59,638 nt of DNA, from assembly GCA_015057825.1 (NCBI GenBank), contig SVDN01000014.1, forward strand, positions 1 to 59,638, in the 5' to 3' direction. The translations under genes and the position numbers were made by a program. The notes below the pieces were generated by a model, which made no database searches, had not been told where the DNA came from, and saw only the letters and a list, made by a program, of their open reading frames with translations. Source of the stretch: Lachnospiraceae bacterium (GTDB lineage: Bacteria; Bacillota; Clostridia; Lachnospirales; Lachnospiraceae). Positions 1-10,300 of the stretch are shown here, one piece after another; positions within the stretch are counted from its first letter, which is position 1, and every line of letters begins with the position of its first letter.

Positions 1-28
1 AATACTAATAGGTCGAGGGGTTAACCAA
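1..28 (+). rRNA. 23S ribosomal RNA, 3' end (partial)
   Basis: The window opens with AATACTAATAGGTCGAGG followed by GGTTAACC, the conserved last bases of Firmicute 23S rRNA. Only the 3' terminus is inside the window, and the exact end is uncertain by a few bases. No 5S rRNA follows: after about 70 unassigned bases comes a terminator hairpin at 98-126. The 5S gene must therefore lie upstream of the 23S or elsewhere. Confidence 0.9.
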
Positions 29-97
29 GGATTGGGTTTTCTAAAAAGTTTTATCGATTGATTTCAATATGTGGTTTTTGAAGTGCAGAAAAATTAA

Positions 98-127
98 AAC
101 AATCATGCTTGCATGGTTGTTTTTTTG
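98..127 (+). terminator. Intrinsic terminator of the rRNA operon
   Basis: A 10-bp stem (98-107 with 112-121, one G-T pair) has a CTTG loop and runs into seven T residues. It lies about 70 bases after the 23S end and closes the ribosomal transcript with no 5S gene before it. Confidence 0.85.
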
Positions 128-398
128 TGTACACGACGAGGAAAATGCAGAAAGCTTGCTTTCGCGCATTTGACGACCGTGATACAATCCCGAAATGTCG
201 CTTATGCGACTTTCGGTGATTTGTATTTAATCCTAATATATCGTTGCTTTGGCTTTTGATGACTGTCTGACGCCGGGATAATTTTCCTTGACTATTTACG
301 AATTGTTTACAATCTGTTTTTAGCTAGTTTAATATTATATTTTAAAATATACTTTACGATGCACGACGTAATATACCAAGTGATGAAGGAGAGAATTT
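128..398 (+). other. Intergenic region with two hairpins before the chemoreceptor
   Basis: No protein gene was seen. Two strong inverted repeats are present. The first pairs AAATGC and GAAAGC at 143-155 with GCTTTC and GCATTT at 158-171. The second is a long interrupted stem at 182-226 with core CCGAAA-T-GTCGC and TTAT loop. The remaining bases to 385 are AT-rich and probably hold the promoter of the downstream receptor gene. No sigma-28-type motif was recognised. Confidence 0.5.
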
Positions 399-2510
399 AT
401 GGCTAAGAAAGAAAAGAAAGCAAAACAGGTGGGGATGTCCATTAGATGGAAAATGATTTTGCTTATTGTTCCGGTTGTTGTTGCGGCACTTATTGTACTT
501 GCGTTTGTTACAACATCCATAAGTAAGAACATTATTTTGGACCGTACACAAAGCGAAATGCAGGCAATTCTTGGGGAACATACAAATTCGATTAAGGGGG
601 AATTGGATGGTATCAAGTTGCAGGCAGAAACATTGGCAAATTCCGTAGCGGGAAGCTATAAGACCAATACATTTGCCGATTACGAGCAGACTTTAACATC
701 CATAGTAACGCAGAATGATAATATTTTAGGTTCGGGTCTTTGGTTTGAGCCTAATGTTTACGATAAAGCCCAAACATACTATGGACCTTATTGGTACAAG
801 GAAATGACGGAAGATGGAAGTTGGACCGGCCAAATTCTCATGGTTTGGGATTATTCGAATGCAGAATATGATTACTTCAATCAGGAGTATTATTTAAATG
901 CAAAGAATCAGACAGATAACAGCGCCGTTATCACCGATCCTTATTACGATCCTTCATCGGGTCTTATGATGGCAAGTTGTTCCGCACCGATTAAGGATGC
1001 AAACGGAACATATCTTGGTTGTGTAACAATCGACCTTCAGTTAACATCAATTTGTAATGAACTTGCCGAAACAAAAGTTGGCGAAACAGGTACTGTTTGG
1101 CTCATAGACAACGCAAACACCTTTGTATATCATCCGGCCGTTGAAACAGCATCACAGGATGGAATGACAATTGATGATGCCACAGAAATGGGCGACAACA
1201 TTCAAGCTATCAAAACAAATGAGACAGGTGTAGGTTCATTTACATTTGAAGGCAAAGTTAGAAATCTTTATTGGTCTACAGTTGAGGGCCAGGGCTGGAA
1301 AATGGGTCTTACAATAGAGAATAATGAAATATTGCGAGATATCAACAACATGATGAAACTTGCAATCGTTATTACAATAGTAGCTGCTGCAGCATCTGCA
1401 TTGATAATCATATGGCAGGCATCGGGCGTTGCAAACGTAATGAGCAAAGTACAGCAATTTGCGGAAAGCCTTGCAAAGGGTGACTTTACCGTTAACCCGT
1501 TAAGTGTTAAGAGAAAAGATGAAATCGGAAGCATGTCCATGTCGCTTAATTCCATGTATGAAAGCAATTCCGATGTAATAAAGAACATTGGAAGCGGAAG
1601 CGAAAGAGTATCGTCATCATCGGTTGAGCTTTCGGACACATCCAGCGATTTGCTTGCACGTTTCGAAGAAATTTCGGCAGCTATGGCCAGAGTTAACGAT
1701 GCAATGATGACAACCGGCGCCGCTACCGAAGAGGTTTCCGCATCCGCAAATGAAGTTAACAGTTCGGTTGAAAGACTTGCGGAGGAAACAGCCAAAACAA
1801 AAGAAGAAGTTAAAGCTATTACTGAGCGCGCGCTTCAGATTCAAAAAGAAGGAAAAGAGTCATCTTCAAACGCAATGCATGTTTCCCGTCAGCGTGGTGA
1901 AGAACTTGAAGTTGCGGCAGAAAAGGCAAAAGTTGTGGAAAAAATCGGCACTCTTGCAGATGCCATTGCAGGAATTGCAGAACAAATCAACCTTTTGTCA
2001 CTTAATGCAAGCATTGAGGCAGCCAGAGCAGGCGAACACGGCAGAGGTTTTGCGGTTGTTGCATCGGAAATCAACAAACTTGCAACCGATACAAAAACAG
2101 CTGTTGATGAGATTCAGGAGACAATCGGAGAAATCCAGTCGGCATTTAAAGGTCTTAATGATGCATCGATGGATTTACTTGAATTTATGAACAATACCGT
2201 TGCTCCGGACTATGGCAAGTTTATAGCTGTGGGACGCCAGTACGGCGAAGATGCGAAAGCATTCGGAGAACTTGCGGATAAAATCTCTGAAATGGTTGAG
2301 TATATAACCGAATCCATGGATCAGGTAAATGCAGCTGTTGCATCAATTGCGGAAAGCGCAACGGAAACATCGTCATCATCATCGGAAGTAACAAATTCGA
2401 TTTCAGAGTCGGCTCAGCTTATGGAAAAAGTTAGTGAAATGGCTCTTGACAGCAAGAATGTTTCGGATGAACTTGATGAAATCGTTAAACAGTTTAAACT
2501 TAATATTTAA
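399..2510 (+). CDS. Methyl-accepting chemotaxis protein with dCACHE-type sensor domain
   Basis: A 703-residue transmembrane chemoreceptor that would pass an extracellular ligand signal to CheA/CheW. After a lysine-rich start comes a membrane segment (about 19-42), then an extracellular region of about 270 residues. That region carries the two-lobe CACHE pattern, with YYLNAK and DPYYDPSSG followed by a VTIDLQL strand. A second membrane segment (about 310-335) leads into HAMP and a long coiled-coil signalling domain. The hairpin tip is the diagnostic [19 protein letters not shown] stretch. CACHE domains of this kind usually bind amino acids or other small metabolites; the ligand cannot be read from the sequence. 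The ATG follows AAGGAGAG at a normal distance. The gene is alone between the rRNA terminator and its own terminator. No chemotaxis or flagellar genes are nearby. Confidence 0.95.
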   Translation: MAKKEKKAKQVGMSIRWKMILLIVPVVVAALIVLAFVTTSISKNIILDRTQSEMQAILGEHTNSIKGELDGIKLQAETLANSVAGSYKTNTFADYEQTLTSIVTQNDNILGSGLWFEPNVYDKAQTYYGPYWYKEMTEDGSWTGQILMVWDYSNAEYDYFNQEYYLNAKNQTDNSAVITDPYYDPSSGLMMASCSAPIKDANGTYLGCVTIDLQLTSICNELAETKVGETGTVWLIDNANTFVYHPAVETASQDGMTIDDATEMGDNIQAIKTNETGVGSFTFEGKVRNLYWSTVEGQGWKMGLTIENNEILRDINNMMKLAIVITIVAAAASALIIIWQASGVANVMSKVQQFAESLAKGDFTVNPLSVKRKDEIGSMSMSLNSMYESNSDVIKNIGSGSERVSSSSVELSDTSSDLLARFEEISAAMARVNDAMMTTGAATEEVSASANEVNSSVERLAEETAKTKEEVKAITERALQIQKEGKESSSNAMHVSRQRGEELEVAAEKAKVVEKIGTLADAIAGIAEQINLLSLNASIEAARAGEHGRGFAVVASEINKLATDTKTAVDEIQETIGEIQSAFKGLNDASMDLLEFMNNTVAPDYGKFIAVGRQYGEDAKAFGELADKISEMVEYITESMDQVNAAVASIAESATETSSSSSEVTNSISESAQLMEKVSEMALDSKNVSDELDEIVKQFKLNI

Positions 2511-2525
2511 TTAGTGAAGTATAGG

Positions 2526-2560
2526 AAAAGAGGCAGCATATCATGGTTGCCTCTTTTAAT
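2526..2560 (+). terminator. Intrinsic terminator after the chemoreceptor gene
   Basis: A perfect 10-bp stem, AAAAGAGGCA (2526-2535) with TGCCTCTTTT (2548-2557), has a 12-base loop. It lies 15 bases after the receptor stop codon. The T run is mostly part of the stem. Confidence 0.8.
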
Positions 2561-2682
2561 TTGCGTTTTTTGCAATAGCCTTTGCACAAAGCGATATTTA
2601 CATAGTCTGTTAATAGGATTAAACTCAAATCATAAAGTGTGTGAGTAAATGTATATATTATACTTCAGGAGGGTTCTAAAAC

Positions 2683-4128
2683 ATGGAAATTCTAGGTTTA
2701 ATCGGCATTATTGTCGGTTTGGTGGTTTTCCTTATTCTGGTTTACAGAGGAAATTCACCTTATTGGTCGGCTGCAATTTCGGCAGCAATTATCGCAGTAT
2801 GTAACTTGATGAGTCCGGCGGACACGGTAAACAACTATGCAAAGGGCATGGCAGATTTGGTTGCAAGTATGCTTCCGATTATCTTGGGCGGAGCTATACT
2901 CGGCCGTGTTTTCTCTACAACAGGTGCGGCAGCATCAATGGCGCGTTTCTTAACAAATAAGCTGGTTCTTAAAAGAAACGGTGAAACACAAATAAGAGTT
3001 GCTATCCTGGTGGTTTTAATTGTTTCGGCTCTTTGCACAATGGGTGGAATTGACGGATACATCCTTACATTCACTCTTATTCCTATTTGCGCTGTAATAT
3101 CCGAAATGGTTGATATACCGAGAAGATTTATAGCAGGTATGATGACTCTTAACTGTGCATTCATGGCTTGCCCGGGTGCACCGCAGATAGACAACATCAT
3201 GGCAAGAGCCGGCATTATGAGCGGAGTATACGGAAATGAAGCACTTGCACAGGCTGCAGGTGACGGATTTCATGTAACGGCATGGGCAGGCGCAGTACCG
3301 GGTCTTATAGCTGTTGCAATTATTGTAATCGGCGGTTATTGCACTCTTACACATCTCATTATCAAAGCCAAGAGAAACGGCGAACATTTTGAAAAAGGTG
3401 AGATGATGATATTTGACAACAAAGACCGCGAGCTTCCGCCTTTTGGAGTAGCTTTGCTTCCGCTTATTACCGTATTTGCTCTTTATACGGTTGTTCCTGC
3501 AATCACACCAATCAGTGAAACACCTATTATCGTGGCATTGGCAGGCGGAATTTTCGTAAATCTTATTACAATGGGAAGATACTTGCCTGATACAGATAGA
3601 AAAGGAAACAAAATCAGCAAATTTAAAGCAGCCCTTGGTACGGTTAATGAAGGAAGTGAGGCATTCCCTAATTCATTCCTTCAGATTGTTACTCCGGCAT
3701 GTATCGCAGGAGTGGTAACGGCAACAAGTGCTTTCGGTATGGTTGTCGGATTCCTTGCGGGACTTCAGGTAAGCTATATAGTTATGACCATCATAGCGGT
3801 ATGTATTATCGTAGCAATTACATCTTCGCCACCTGCAGCACTCATGGTAGTTATGCCTCTTGTGCTTGGCATAATGTTAGGCCAGGGTTATGCTCCGACA
3901 GAAATTATTGCGGCAACGCCGGGTATTGCAAGAGTTGGTGCATTGGCAGCAACAACATTTGAAACATTGCCGTTTAACGGCCTCATTATCATGACCCTTG
4001 GAATGATTAAATGTACACATAAAGAAGCTTATAAACCAATGTTCCTCATGTCGGTTATATGGACATTGATAGGAACCGTGGTTGCGGGAATACTGTTTGT
4101 TGCTTTCCCACAGCTTGGTATGCTATAA
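2683..4128 (+). CDS. GntP-family organic acid permease
   Basis: A 481-residue integral membrane protein with about 12 hydrophobic segments, the usual length and pattern of the GntP family (gluconate and other hydroxy-acid:H+ symporters). The N-terminal GLIGIIVGL-VVFLILVYRG block, the internal LGGAILGRVF motif and the C-terminal TFETLPFNGLII-THKEAYKPMF pattern fit the family. The family's usual substrates are sugar acids, glycerate or serine-like compounds; which one applies here is unknown. The gene has a strong GGAGGG ribosome site 9 bases before ATG, is monocistronic, and ends in a strong terminator. The LysR gene downstream could regulate it, but it lies beyond that terminator, so the link is weak. 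Confidence 0.88.
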   Translation: MEILGLIGIIVGLVVFLILVYRGNSPYWSAAISAAIIAVCNLMSPADTVNNYAKGMADLVASMLPIILGGAILGRVFSTTGAAASMARFLTNKLVLKRNGETQIRVAILVVLIVSALCTMGGIDGYILTFTLIPICAVISEMVDIPRRFIAGMMTLNCAFMACPGAPQIDNIMARAGIMSGVYGNEALAQAAGDGFHVTAWAGAVPGLIAVAIIVIGGYCTLTHLIIKAKRNGEHFEKGEMMIFDNKDRELPPFGVALLPLITVFALYTVVPAITPISETPIIVALAGGIFVNLITMGRYLPDTDRKGNKISKFKAALGTVNEGSEAFPNSFLQIVTPACIAGVVTATSAFGMVVGFLAGLQVSYIVMTIIAVCIIVAITSSPPAALMVVMPLVLGIMLGQGYAPTEIIAATPGIARVGALAATTFETLPFNGLIIMTLGMIKCTHKEAYKPMFLMSVIWTLIGTVVAGILFVAFPQLGML

Positions 4129-4181
4129 AAAATAAGCCTGTTAGAGGTTACACCTCTCTTATAAAAATAATACACATTAGC

Positions 4182-4222
4182 AATCGCCGAAATACTGTCA
4201 ATACAGTGTTTCGGCGATTTGT
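4182..4222 (+). terminator. Intrinsic terminator after the GntP permease
   Basis: A 17-bp stem (4182-4198 with 4203-4219, one G-T pair) has a tiny loop. It is built on AATCGCCGAAA / TTTCGGCGATT and followed by T residues. Confidence 0.85.
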
Positions 4223-4273
4223 TATATACCTATTTGACGGCTTGGTTTGACGATGATATACTAGCTACGTTAA

Positions 4274-4318
4274 GGCTTTAGAGTGCGCGCTGTCATGCGA
4301 ACAGGCAAGCATAAAGCC
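4274..4318 (+). ncRNA. Candidate structured leader upstream of the LysR gene
   Basis: Nested inverted repeats lie about 80 bases upstream of the LysR start. GGCTTTA (4274-4280) pairs with TAAAGCC (4312-4318), and inside it CTGT pairs with ACAG around a CATGCGA loop, with further GC pairs between. It is unusually GC-rich for this region. No known riboswitch consensus was recognised. It may be a 5' UTR element or a chance fold. Confidence 0.25.
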
Positions 4319-4399
4319 GGGTTATTTAAGAACAGTGTAATGCCCATGTCTTCATATACAGTAAATGAAGGTTTGGACAGTAATATGAGGAAACATTAG

Positions 4400-5284
4400 A
4401 TGACACACGAACAGGTAAAATGCTTTATCAAGGTAGTTGAATACGGTTCGCTTTCCAAGGCTGCCCAGGAGATGTTTCTTACTACATCGTCGGTAAGCAG
4501 ACGAATTACGGCATTGGAAAAAGATCTTAATTTAAAGTTATTTGAAAAAAACGGTTCAAAACTGGTATTAACCAAAGCCGGAGAAATAATATTTGAGGAA
4601 ATCAGGCTGATAGACGAGCAGATAGAGCAGTTAATAAAAAGAGCCAGAAAAGCAGAGATTGGGCAGGATGGTGTTCTAAGACTCGGCATTTTCGGGAATC
4701 AGGAAGTCGGACAGGGAATGTATAAAGCCTTAAAAGACTTTGAACAGAGTTATCCAAACATTAATCTAATAATTACGGCAGACAGCTTTGAAGGCTTGGA
4801 AAATAAGCTTAAAAACGGGAAAATCGATGCTATCAGTACTTTGAAATATGCTTTCGATGATGAAAAGAGTTTTTTAAGCACAACTTTTATGCATGTTAAG
4901 ACCTGCTTTGCTGTACCCAAAAAGCTGCTAAAGGAAAAAAGGGGCGATTATACGTTTGATGATGTTAAGCATATTCCCCTGCTCAGACTTAAAAACAGTC
5001 ATATAGATGAAAAGCTTGTCCGACATCTTAGAAAAAGCAATATAATATTTGATAACAAAGAAATATTTTTGGAAGACGAAATGGAATATGCAATTGCCGT
5101 TGAACGACAGCTGGGCATAGGGTTTTTGGATGTTAACAGCAGAATATTAAACAGCGAAAACATTGTTAAAGTTGAACTTAAAGAACTAAATCCAGTGCCT
5201 TACGCCATTTTTTGGATGGAAAACAATACTAATCCGGTTTTAAAAATATGGAAACATTACATGAGTGAAATAAAGGAATGGTAA
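4400..5284 (+). CDS. LysR-family transcriptional regulator
   Basis: A 294-residue LysR-type regulator, normal length for the family. Residues 1-60 form the winged helix-turn-helix (GSLSKAAQEMFLTTSSVSRR, then LEKDLNLKLFEKNG). Residues about 90-290 form the periplasmic-binding-protein-like effector domain (LRLGIFGNQEVGQG start). The ATG has a GAGG site 10 bases upstream. It is followed after only 7 bases by a glycosyltransferase gene, so the two are probably co-transcribed. LysR proteins usually act on adjacent genes and on themselves. The effector is unknown. Confidence 0.93.
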   Translation: MTHEQVKCFIKVVEYGSLSKAAQEMFLTTSSVSRRITALEKDLNLKLFEKNGSKLVLTKAGEIIFEEIRLIDEQIEQLIKRARKAEIGQDGVLRLGIFGNQEVGQGMYKALKDFEQSYPNINLIITADSFEGLENKLKNGKIDAISTLKYAFDDEKSFLSTTFMHVKTCFAVPKKLLKEKRGDYTFDDVKHIPLLRLKNSHIDEKLVRHLRKSNIIFDNKEIFLEDEMEYAIAVERQLGIGFLDVNSRILNSENIVKVELKELNPVPYAIFWMENNTNPVLKIWKHYMSEIKEW

Positions 5285-5291
5285 GCGTTAA

Positions 5292-6512
5292 ATGAAAATA
5301 TTGTTGTTTAAAATCAGATATTTATGTCATAAATCAAACGAGCTTTTTGTTGATAATCTGGCAGAGGAGTTTGAAAAGCTGGGGCATGACGTAACAATTT
5401 GCAACATTATCAACCAAAATGATACGGAAAAACTGCTTAATGATCTTTTGGGAAAGCACTTTGATGCAATGCTGGATTTTAATTCGGTACTGCCGGCTGC
5501 GGACCTGGAAGAGGGAGGATACTTTTTAGATAAGATAGATGCGCCTTTCTATAACTATATTGTGGATCATCCCTTATTCCATCACGATTTTTTAAATATC
5601 CCATTAAATAACTACAATGTAATATGCATCGACAATAACCATTATAACTATCTTAACAATTACTATCCGAATATTAAAAATAAGTTTGTTCAGCCTCTTG
5701 CGCCTACAAAAGGCATGATTGAGTGTGAATACGAAAAAAGAAATATTGATGTTTTATATCCGGTAAGCTATATGCCTTTTAAAAAAGCCGAAAAAATGCT
5801 GGTTGAGGGAACTTCCGTAAAAGGCCGGATAAAGCTTAACGACATGGAAAGACAATGGGCAAAAGACGTGGTTGACATAATGTTGGCAGAACCATCAGTA
5901 ACCATTGAAAGTGCCTTTTGGCAAGTGTTGGAAAACAGTGCGGTAGAGCTAAGTATTGAAGATTATAAAATGGCACTTACAAGGCTTCATATATCGGATA
6001 TCTATGTCAGATGTTATCTGCGTGAAAAAATGTTGGATTATCTTTTGGAAGCGGGAAATCGTGTTACGGCTTGCGGAAAAGATTGGGAGCTTTACGATAA
6101 TAAGGCAGGAAAACTTCTTGAAATATATCCCGATGTTTCCTATACAACAGCCATGCAATATATGCAAAACTCAAAAGCCGTGGTAAATGTTACACCGGGC
6201 TTTAAATGGGCAATACATGATAGGGCAACATCCGCAATGTTAAACGAGGCTTTGCTGCTTTCGGATAATTCCATAATCGAAAAAGAAACTAACGCGCCTT
6301 ACGATTTTTCGCCTTTTAAGATAAAAAACGACGCGACAATTTGGTTCGATTACAAAAAAGACAGCATGAAAGAAGCGGCGCATCTCATAAAAGAAAAGAT
6401 TGATTCAAAAGATATTTTTGTTACGGCAAGAAAAGAAAACAAAAAACGCATCGAAGAGAATTTAAGTTGGGAGATTGCCGCAAAAAATATTTTGAAACAT
6501 ATCGAGGAATAA
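5292..6512 (+). CDS. CgeB-like glycosyltransferase (GT1/GT4-like fold)
   Basis: A 406-residue soluble protein without signal peptide or membrane segments. The C-terminal third (about 245-400) has the pattern of CgeB / glycosyl-transferases-group-1 domains: a GNRVTACGKDW strand, YTTAMQYMQNSKAVVNVTPGF, and then the acidic-rich DRATSAMLNEALLL nucleotide-sugar-binding region. The N-terminal part is a Rossmann-like half (MKILLFKIRYL, then an EEFEKLGHDV helix). CgeB relatives in this family decorate spores, flagella or cell-surface polymers; the acceptor is unknown. It starts 7 bases after the LysR stop and probably depends on translational coupling. No other glycan genes are adjacent, which is unusual for such enzymes. 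Confidence 0.72.
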   Translation: MKILLFKIRYLCHKSNELFVDNLAEEFEKLGHDVTICNIINQNDTEKLLNDLLGKHFDAMLDFNSVLPAADLEEGGYFLDKIDAPFYNYIVDHPLFHHDFLNIPLNNYNVICIDNNHYNYLNNYYPNIKNKFVQPLAPTKGMIECEYEKRNIDVLYPVSYMPFKKAEKMLVEGTSVKGRIKLNDMERQWAKDVVDIMLAEPSVTIESAFWQVLENSAVELSIEDYKMALTRLHISDIYVRCYLREKMLDYLLEAGNRVTACGKDWELYDNKAGKLLEIYPDVSYTTAMQYMQNSKAVVNVTPGFKWAIHDRATSAMLNEALLLSDNSIIEKETNAPYDFSPFKIKNDATIWFDYKKDSMKEAAHLIKEKIDSKDIFVTARKENKKRIEENLSWEIAAKNILKHIEE

Positions 6513-6581
6513 AGCCATAAATGCTGTAAAACGACAATGTTTTCCGAGTCAATAATTGTTTAAGATATTAAGGCGGATTTG

Positions 6582-6590
6582 TGGTATAAT
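6582..6590 (+). promoter_or_regulatory. Extended -10 promoter of the TetR gene
   Basis: TGG-TATAAT forms an extended -10 element (TATAAT at 6585-6590) about 100 bases before the TetR start. No good -35 box sits at 17 bases, which fits the extended -10 type. AT-rich imperfect inverted repeats downstream (about 6600-6650, ATTATTTAAA and TTTAAATAAATAAT) could be the autoregulatory operator. Confidence 0.45.
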
Positions 6591-6693
6591 AAAAGTGCAT
6601 TATTATTTAAACAATATGTAAAAAGAGTATTTAAATAAATAATAGTTTAATCCTGTGATATAAGCAGGCAAGGAAGCTAAAAAAGAGGGCTTT

Positions 6694-7245
6694 ATGGAAC
6701 AAATCAAGGAATTAACAAAACAGTTAATTTCAAACAGTTTCAAGGAATTAATGCAAAAGTATCCGTTTGAAAAGATTACGATAAAGATGATAACGGATGC
6801 CGCACATATAATACGTCCTACATTTTATAACCATTTTCATGATAAATACGAGCTTGTAGAGTGGATTTTTGAAGATGAAATTATCAACAAGATTAGGGAT
6901 GATATAAAAACCGGGGGACTAAATGTAGTTAAAATCATGACATCTGCCCTGGCGGAGGATATGGACTACTATAAAAAGCTGTTTGAAGTTCACGGACAGA
7001 ATAATTTTACCGAAATATTTGAAGATAAATTTACCGAGCTTCTTTTTGATGTTGTTAAAGAAATGGATTTGGCATTTCCCGAACTCGGTATTACAAAAGA
7101 AGAAATTGCAAGATTTTATGCAATGCAAATAAGTGCGTTTGTAAAATTTTATATTCAAAGCAACGGAAAAATGAATATGGAAAAAGCAGAAGGCTTGTTT
7201 GCGTATTTTATGACTCATTCCATCATAGAGATGTTTATTTACTAA
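6694..7245 (+). CDS. TetR/AcrR-family transcriptional regulator
   Basis: A 183-residue TetR-type repressor. The N-terminal helix-turn-helix covers about residues 8-55 (FKELMQKYPFEKITIKMI, then RPTFYNHFHDKYELVEWIF). The rest is the all-helical ligand-binding and dimer domain, resembling the short C-terminal domains of DhaS-like members. Its stop codon overlaps the stem of a strong terminator, so it is transcribed alone. Targets are not evident; the FIST sensor kinase downstream lies beyond the terminator. Confidence 0.9.
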   Translation: MEQIKELTKQLISNSFKELMQKYPFEKITIKMITDAAHIIRPTFYNHFHDKYELVEWIFEDEIINKIRDDIKTGGLNVVKIMTSALAEDMDYYKKLFEVHGQNNFTEIFEDKFTELLFDVVKEMDLAFPELGITKEEIARFYAMQISAFVKFYIQSNGKMNMEKAEGLFAYFMTHSIIEMFIY

Positions 7246-7285
7246 GCTGTAGTTTAGGCAAAAGGTTTAAACTACGGCTTTTTTT
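7244..7285 (+). terminator. Intrinsic terminator of the TetR gene
   Basis: A 13-bp stem with one G-T pair (7244-7256 with 7268-7280) is followed by seven T residues. The stem begins inside the TAA stop codon. Confidence 0.88.
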
Positions 7286-7364
7286 CTTGCTATTGAACTA
7301 TACTGAGATTATAATTAAATTAAGGATTTGTGGGATTATATTTATAGAAAATTTGGGGTGTTAT

Positions 7365-10300
7365 ATGATTCAAAAAACCTGCTTTGTAAAAAACATTGCT
7401 CAACTTAAAGAAACCGTTAATAATATAAAACGCCTTGAAGCCTTTGGCAAAGCTTCGTCTGTTGTGGGACTTATCTATGTAAATGGCTTTAATGCCAATC
7501 AAACGCAGGAATACTTGGATATTCTAAAAAGAGAAATGCCAAGTGTCATATTTGCCGGAAGCACGGTAATCAACAGTTCACATGATTGGCTGGAAAAAGG
7601 CATCTCTCTATCATTTCTTATTTTTGAGTCTTCAAAAGCGGATTTATATGTATACAAAACCGGAGAGCAAATAAAAGAGGAAATAGTCAAAAAGTTTGTG
7701 GAAAGAATTAATCAAACCCCAAATACACGGGTGGTTTTGTCTTATCCGTCCGATCTTGGCGGTGATTTTTCGTTGGCTTTGGATGAAGTGATGGATAAGC
7801 TAAAGGAAGATGTTACTTTTTTTGGCGGACATGCGGGCAGCAGCTATTATCTGAGCGAAAATCTGGATTTTAGCAATGCAACCGTTCATATACAAAAAAA
7901 TTTGAAAGAGGATACAGATAACTTAATAAACCTGTTTAACAGAAGCGTGGTAGATAAGGAGGTTATTTCGTTTTCTATCGGAAACGAAATAATAGAAAGC
8001 GGTTATGTTTTTGTGGCTCTGTCCGGGGAAAAGCTTCACGAAATGGCAAAATACGTTTTGGGATGGAAATCTCTCGGAAAAGCGATTAGAGTGACGGCGA
8101 GGGGCGAAGAAGACGAGAGCAGAAATATATGTGTTAAGGGTTTGGATGGCGTACCCGCAGCGGATATATACAAAAAATATTTGGATGTGGATGTGGATGA
8201 ATATTTCCTGGATAATGTATGCGAATTTCCGTTGGTTTTAAAACGGGGAGAGACTGTGATGGCAAGGGTGCCAAACTATGCCGGAAGGGAAAAAGAGCTG
8301 TATTTTGCCGGAGATATAAGAGATGAAGATGAACTGCATTTATCCTATGCGGTGCCGGGAGAACTGTTTAAGGCATGCCAAAAAGCTGCCGATGATATGG
8401 CAAGCTTTGAAAATCAGGCTATTTTAATGAGCGTTTGTTTCAACAGGTTTTATTTCCTAAGAGAAAGACAAAAACTGGAAATTAAAATGTTTGAAAAGTC
8501 CAATCCGAATACTCTTTTTGGCTTTGGCGGATATGAAATATTAAAAAACAAAGGATGCGGTGGAATCTTAAATTCGGCTTTGGTTGCGCTTGCATTAAGA
8601 GAAGGCGAAGGAGGCAAGACAAAAAGTGAGGTTGAAGTCAATGTGGAGAAGGCGCAAACAAAGAGAAAGCCTCTTCCGGAAAGACTTATTAACTTTATAG
8701 ATACATCAACAAAGGAACTTGAAGAGGCATATAAAGCAGCGGAAAGCGCAAATGAATCAAAATCATCTTTTTTGTCACATATGTCCCACGAAATAAGAAC
8801 CCCTATAAATGCGGTTTTAGGCATGGACGAGATGATTCTTAGGGAATCAAAAGACAAAAATGTGCTGGATTATGCGCAAAACATAAAAAATGCCGGAAAC
8901 AACCTCTTAAGAATAGTTAATGATATTTTGGATTTTTCAAAAATTGAAGCCGGAAAAATGGAGATAATTCCGGTTGAATACGAACTGGCATCATTGCTTA
9001 ACGACCTTGTAAATATGGTTTCGACCAGGGCAAAGGACAAGGGACTGGAAATAGAGATAAATGTTGACTCGACCATTCCGCATGTCCTGTATGGCGACGA
9101 AATAAGGATTAAACAGGTTGTGACAAATATTTTGACAAATGCTGTTAAGTATACAAATGAGGGCAAGGTATCCTTGTCTGTCAGATGGAAAAGCTGCGAA
9201 ATAGAAGCAGACGACAGGCTTTTGAAAGAAGCATGTAAACAGTACGCCGGAAAAGAAAAGTGTCAGAAACAAAAAAATATACGACTGGAATTTGAAGTAA
9301 AAGATACGGGTGTAGGAATGAAGAAAGAGGATCTTCCAAAGCTGTTTAAATCCTTTGAAAGAATCGACGAGATTCATAACAGGACGGTGGAAGGCACGGG
9401 GCTTGGAATGGCAATTACCCAAGACCTTTTACATCTTATGGGCAGTGAACTTAAGGTGGAGAGCGAATTCGGAAAAGGGTCGACATTTTCTTTTGAAATT
9501 CTTCAAAAAATGGTAGATGACACTCCTATAGGCGATTTTAACGAGGCCTTGAAGAAGTCTTTGTTTAAGCATAACAAAACAAGAGAAAGCTTTGTTGCCG
9601 AAAATGCTAAAATTTTACTTGTGGATGACACGCTGATAAATCTGACTGTAATACAAAACCTGTTAAAGCATACAAAAATGCAGATTGATACCGCGACATC
9701 CGGTAAGGAGTGCATTGAAAAAGCCTTGCAAAAAAAATACGATATTATATTGATGGATCACCGAATGCCGGAAATGGACGGTATAGAATGTTTGCAAATA
9801 CTTAAAGAAGACGAGGGCGGATTTAACCAAAACACTCCGAGTATTGCTTTGACGGCCAATGCGGTATCGGGTTCCAGAGAGATGTATCTGGATGCGGGAT
9901 TTGACAACTATCTTTCAAAGCCTGTGGATGCCGAGCTTCTTGAAAAAATGATAATGAAGTATTTGCCTGAAAACAGTTATAAGACGATTACACTGACATC
10001 GGAGGTTACACAGGAAAACGAGCCGGATGAAAGCTTTGAAACAAATACATTCTTAAATCCAAAAGAAGGTATTGCAAACTGCGGTGATGAGGCATCCTAT
10101 GATAAGGCTTTAAAGACATATTTGGAGGACTCGGACAGTTTATACAAAACAATATTAAACTCCTATGAAAATGGGGATATAGAAAACTACACCATAAAAG
10201 TACATGCACTGAAAAGTTCGTCTAAAATAATAGGTGCAAACATGATTTCTGAACTTGCAAAAGAGCTGGAAGATGCGGGAAATGAGGGCAATACAGCCTT

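Noticed and set aside
29-97. 5S rRNA after 23S
   Set aside because: Too short and without any 5S-like sequence before the terminator.
1268-1795. 175-residue open frame on the minus strand inside the chemoreceptor
   Set aside because: The composition (Ser, Ala, Ile) is the complement of the receptor's coiled coil; no start signal.
4251-4399. Known c-di-GMP or other riboswitch in the LysR leader
   Set aside because: Hairpins are present but the conserved aptamer bases are not.
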